From Fidelibacterota bacterium (GTDB lineage Bacteria > Fidelibacterota > Fidelibacteria > Fidelibacterales > Fidelibacteraceae): DNA of 6,803 nt. The notes under the pieces were generated by a model. The model was not told the DNA's origin, ran no database searches, and saw nothing but the letters and a program-made list of their open reading frames with translations. A program made the position numbers and the translations under genes. The DNA lies in assembly GCA_030620575.1 (NCBI GenBank), contig JAUXEL010000090.1:1-6803 (forward strand), in the 5' to 3' direction. This document shows positions 6,065-6,803 of the stretch, in pieces (within the stretch, counting starts at the first letter, position 1; every line of letters begins with the position of its first letter).

Positions 6065-6803
6065 CAGAACAACAGAACGCAGCCACTAAATATATCGACC
6101 AAATGAGCACCAAAGAAATTCTTATTGCCATGAATAATGAGGATAAAACGGTCCCTGATGTTGTTGAAAAAGCCATTCCGCAAATTGAAGAATTTACAGA
6201 TGCTGTTGTTGCATCGATGAAAAAAGGCGGGCATTTATTTTATGTCGGCGCCGGTACCAGCGGTCGTCTCGGCGTGCTGGATGCCTCTGAAATACCTCCT
6301 ACCTTTTCTGCTCCGAACGATCTGGTTCAGGGTATTATGTGCGGCGGTTTAAGCGCATTAGTCACCGCGGTAGAAGGTGCAGAGGACGAATACGATGTCG
6401 GATATGCTGTTGTCGATGAACGCGGGTTGACTGAAAATGACTGTCTTCTCGGTGTTACAACCAGCGGTTCTGCTGTCTATGTGCATGCAGCCCTGAAACG
6501 CGCTAAAGAGATTGGTGCCACTACAGGTCTGTTGGTATGCAACCATTTTGAAAAAACACCCGATATTGATATTATGATCCAGGTTATTGTAGGACCTGAA
6601 GTAGTTACCGGTTCAACCCGCATGAAAGCCGGTACGGCAACGAAGCTGGTATTGAATATGATTACCACCACTGCAATGATCAAATTGAACAAGACTTACG
6701 GCAACCTGATGATAGATCTCATGACAAATAATAAAAAACTCTGGGATCGCGGTGCGCGGATTATCCGCCATTGCACCGGAACCGGATATGATCTTGCAAT
6801 GAA
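6040..6803 (+). CDS. murQ: N-acetylmuramic acid 6-phosphate etherase (partial, 3' end beyond window)
   Basis: The first 254 codons of MurQ, which cleaves the lactyl ether of MurNAc 6-phosphate in the cytoplasm to give GlcNAc 6-phosphate and D-lactate during peptidoglycan recycling. The SIS sugar-phosphate fold is recognised by YVGAGTSGRLGVLDASEIPPT (in 68-88), VEGAED (111-116), TTSGSAVYV and the hallmark VVTGSTRMKAGTATKLVLNM. Glu84 and Glu115 align with the catalytic Glu83 and Glu114 of the E. coli enzyme. NNEDKTVP near residue 33 is also typical. E. coli MurQ has 298 residues, so some 45 are missing only because the window ends; no stop or frameshift interrupts the frame. The ATG at 6040 has GGGA four bases upstream; a second ATG (codon 7) has no ribosome site. 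The gene diverges from the protease operon across 64 bp, and no functional link to it is apparent. Confidence 0.96.
   Translation, partial: MQQISNMTTEQQNAATKYIDQMSTKEILIAMNNEDKTVPDVVEKAIPQIEEFTDAVVASMKKGGHLFYVGAGTSGRLGVLDASEIPPTFSAPNDLVQGIMCGGLSALVTAVEGAEDEYDVGYAVVDERGLTENDCLLGVTTSGSAVYVHAALKRAKEIGATTGLLVCNHFEKTPDIDIMIQVIVGPEVVTGSTRMKAGTATKLVLNMITTTAMIKLNKTYGNLMIDLMTNNKKLWDRGARIIRHCTGTGYDLAM

Noticed and set aside
5982..6234. Small minus-strand frames opposite the start of murQ
   Set aside because: They mirror the murQ coding sequence, one has a hydrophobic stretch only because of base composition, and neither has a convincing ribosome site.

Overview
The window most likely comes from a bacterium of the FCB superphylum (the wider Bacteroidetes/Marinimicrobia/KSB1/Calditrichota/Cloacimonadota assemblage). 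The main evidence is two secreted proteases that end in roughly 85-residue C-terminal sorting domains of the type IX secretion system (T9SS) kind. One of them carries the YPNPFNPET signature common in the non-Bacteroidetes branches of that group. The phylum cannot be fixed from this sequence. The DNA is moderately AT-rich, with very AT-rich gaps between genes.

Layout, left to right. Bases 1-180 hold no gene. They contain two blocks of degenerate 7-bp repeats (14-55 and 97-173) separated by a short GC-rich hairpin element (65-97). A tRNA gene with anticodon CAT (181-254, minus strand) abuts the second repeat block and has a good promoter of its own (270-298). Then come four minus-strand protein genes. 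The first is a lipoprotein with a D-glucuronyl C5-epimerase domain (369-1304). The other three form a probable operon, transcribed right to left: a papain-family (C1) protease (5975 to 4326), a gingipain-family (C25) protease (4329 to 1993) and a GNAT N-acetyltransferase (1962 to 1414). The two protease genes overlap by 4 bp (ATGA). The acetyltransferase starts 30 bp after the second protease and has its own strong ribosome binding site. At the right end, divergent on the plus strand, is murQ (6040 to the window edge, cut off).

How they may work together. The two proteases share a secretion signal, a sorting domain and coupled translation, so they probably leave the cell by the same route and act together outside it or on its surface. 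The epimerase-like lipoprotein would also act in the envelope, on a polysaccharide. It is separated from the operon by a 109-bp AT-rich gap that may hold a weak terminator and a promoter. MurQ is a cytoplasmic peptidoglycan-recycling enzyme with no evident link to the proteases beyond a shared, very short divergent promoter region.

The points most worth following up are the compact bacterial C5-epimerase lipoprotein with all three expected catalytic tyrosines, the ATGA-coupled pair of unrelated cysteine proteases, and the heptamer-phased repeats beside the tRNA. I saw no clear novel defence system, mobile element or CRISPR array.
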